In this document: positions 62,797 through 64,000 of the stretch, one piece after another | Layout: each line of letters starts with the position of its first letter | Position numbering within the stretch: position 1 is the stretch's first letter | DNA from: Hahella sp. CCB-MM4 | GTDB lineage: Bacteria > Pseudomonadota > Gammaproteobacteria > Pseudomonadales > Oleiphilaceae | NCBI RefSeq assembly: GCF_002260525.1 | Contig: NZ_MRYI01000002.1 | Coordinates: forward strand, 1 to 64,000 | Direction of reading: 5' to 3' | Length of the DNA stretch: 64,000 nucleotides | Notes under the pieces: generated by a model | Seen by the model: the letters and a program-made list of their open reading frames with translations, nothing else | What the model was told of the DNA's origin: nothing | The model's database searches: none | Position numbers and translations under genes: made by a program

Positions 62797-63810
62797 ATGA
62801 ATAAAATGATTTCCCTGGCGGCCGGTGTTTTGTCTTTCAGCATGGCGCTTTCCGCTTCTGCAGCCGACTTTAAATTCAAGTTTCAATCTTCCGACCCTGC
62901 CGGCGTCAAGAATTTCAAAATCCAACAGGAGTGGGCGGACCGCGTCGAACGTATGACCGGCGGTCGCGTAGACATTGAAGTTCTCCCGGTAGGCAGTGTC
63001 GTCAGCCACACGGAAACTCTCGATGCCATGGGCATGGGCATTCTGGACGGACATATATCCGTTACCGGTTACTTCTCCGGGAAAGACCCCGCTTTCGGAT
63101 TGATCGGCAATACGGTTGGCGCCTGGTCCTCTCCGGATCAATTGATCACCTACGTCAATTACGGTGGTGGCTATGAGCTGATGAACGAGCTCTATAAGCC
63201 CTACGACGTGAAATTTGTGGGCGGTGGAGCCACGGGCCTGGAAGCATTTGTATCGAAGAAACCCCTGAACGGTGTCGCAGATCTTAAAGGCCTCAAACTC
63301 CGGGCGCCGGAAGGGCTGGTGCAATCAGTCTTCGCGGCTGCCGGTGCAGCCCCGGTCAATCTGCCGGGCTCAGAAGTGTTTACCGCTCTGAGCAAAGGCG
63401 TGATTGATGCCGCCGATTACACCGTATTCTCCACCAACCAGGAAGCCGGCATGAATGACATCGCCACTCATCCGGTCTATCCGGGCTTCCACTCTCTACC
63501 ATTGTTGGAAATTGCCATGGGCATGAAACAGTGGAACAAACTGCCGGCGGATATTCAGGAAATCCTGACGACCTCTGCCCGGGACTTTGCTTACGATATC
63601 AGTACTCAGCTCAAGTTGGCGGATGTTCAGGCCGTCAAAACAGCCCAAGCCAATCCCAAGATTACGATCCATGACTGGTCTGATGAGGAGCGCAAGAAGT
63701 TCCGTGAAATCGCCCGGAGTCAGTGGAAAGAATTCGCCAAACAGTCTCCCAATGCACAAAAAGTGTATGACTCGGTCACCTCATACCTGGAACAACAGGG
63801 ACTGCTGTAG
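62797..63810 (+). CDS. TRAP transporter substrate-binding protein (DctP type)
   Basis: This 337-residue protein has a signal peptide (MNKMISLAAGVLSFSMALSASA, cleaved before ADF). The TRAP solute-receptor fold is shown by VERMTGGRVDIEVLPVGSV, LKGLKLRAPEGLVQSVF, and NLPGSEVFTALSKGVIDAADY. The Arg in LKLRAPEG is the usual carboxylate-binding residue, so an organic acid is expected; together with the GntR-type operator, a sugar acid is plausible. The small permease follows at 63930. Confidence 0.93.
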   Translation: MNKMISLAAGVLSFSMALSASAADFKFKFQSSDPAGVKNFKIQQEWADRVERMTGGRVDIEVLPVGSVVSHTETLDAMGMGILDGHISVTGYFSGKDPAFGLIGNTVGAWSSPDQLITYVNYGGGYELMNELYKPYDVKFVGGGATGLEAFVSKKPLNGVADLKGLKLRAPEGLVQSVFAAAGAAPVNLPGSEVFTALSKGVIDAADYTVFSTNQEAGMNDIATHPVYPGFHSLPLLEIAMGMKQWNKLPADIQEILTTSARDFAYDISTQLKLADVQAVKTAQANPKITIHDWSDEERKKFREIARSQWKEFAKQSPNAQKVYDSVTSYLEQQGLL

Positions 63811-63929
63811 TCCCTCCCCTCCAGATAATGTGAATTGACCATGTGGGACATCCATCTAGCGATGAGCGATCTTCAGATGTCCCCGCCAACTCGTCTCCCC
63901 ATTCACTCGCTTTAGCGGAGCATAGGCAG

Positions 63930-64000
63930 ATGTCCGATCTCATTCAGGCGTTGGAAGAGAAACAAAGTCCTGCGCCAACCAATTTACTTGACCGCAGCAT
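63930..64000 (+). CDS. Start of a gene, probably TRAP small permease (cut by the right edge)
   Basis: ATG at 63930 gives MSDLIQALEEKQSPAPTNLL before the window ends. No membrane span has been reached, so the call rests only on the usual dctP-dctQ-dctM order. Confidence 0.5.
   Translation, partial: MSDLIQALEEKQSPAPTNLLDRS

Noticed and set aside
1-64000. tRNA, rRNA, CRISPR array, prophage or replication origin
   Set aside because: None seen. The tandem repeats found are minisatellites without spacer variation or cas genes.

Overview
The window looks like a piece of chromosome from a free-living, probably marine-type gammaproteobacterium with roughly balanced base composition. This rests on the gene families seen: MtfA peptidase, periplasmic LigE-type DNA ligase, class I FbaB aldolase, DUF2860 outer-membrane protein, TRAP transporter, OmpR-type two-component pair, and many lipoproteins with clear lipoboxes. 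I cannot place it to genus. I saw no rRNA, tRNA, CRISPR array or prophage.

Layout. 1-2.8 kb: end of an IS5-family element inserted in the start of an AT-rich dGTPase-like gene. That gene is followed by a small primase-like gene and then a decayed cyclophilin-like gene. 2.8-9.1 kb: three co-oriented genes for a periplasmic 5'-nucleotidase, a 1299-residue fusion of a DyP-type peroxidase domain with a glycyl radical enzyme, and a secreted S1/P1 nuclease. 9.1-19 kb: housekeeping-like genes (amidase, MBL hydrolase with TetR, SF1 helicase-like protein, SDR plus patatin lipoprotein, AraC regulator, LigE). 19.07-20.5 kb: a complete IS4-family element inserted in the loop of a transcription terminator. 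20.5-31 kb: lipoprotein, MtfA, solute-binding protein, small proteins, SGNH hydrolase, MarR plus siderophore-interacting protein, outer-membrane protein, MaoC-like protein.

31-34.8 kb: a two-gene operon of a PEP-synthase/rifampicin-phosphotransferase-like enzyme and a membrane-anchored beta-propeller protein. 35-39.2 kb: an accessory stretch with a lipase-like protein translationally coupled to a lipoprotein (a possible toxin/immunity pair), more orphan proteins, and two proteins with a Cys...His pattern resembling CheD/CNF-type deamidases. 39.7-46.0 kb: a compact five-gene operon (MoxR AAA+ ATPase, unknown protein, HEXXH plus VWA protein, coiled-coil protein, PaaK-like adenylating enzyme). 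It is bounded by 44-bp direct repeats that copy the leader and first codons of the fbaB gene on its right.

46.4-64 kb: fbaB; two secreted wall-type proteins; an AraC-regulated cluster of GMC oxidoreductase, its partner, a CrtC-like protein and a condensation-fold acyltransferase; a two-component system beside a lipoprotein amidohydrolase; a chemoreceptor; and the start of a TRAP transporter operon behind a double GntR/LacI-type operator.

The strongest candidates for undescribed biology are the DyP-glycyl radical fusion between two nucleic-acid-degrading enzymes, the dGTPase plus primase-like pair, the MoxR-VWA-PaaK operon with its flanking fbaB-leader duplication, and the dikinase plus beta-propeller pair. 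The window is also rich in imperfect 18-31 bp minisatellites, several with a 21-bp period.
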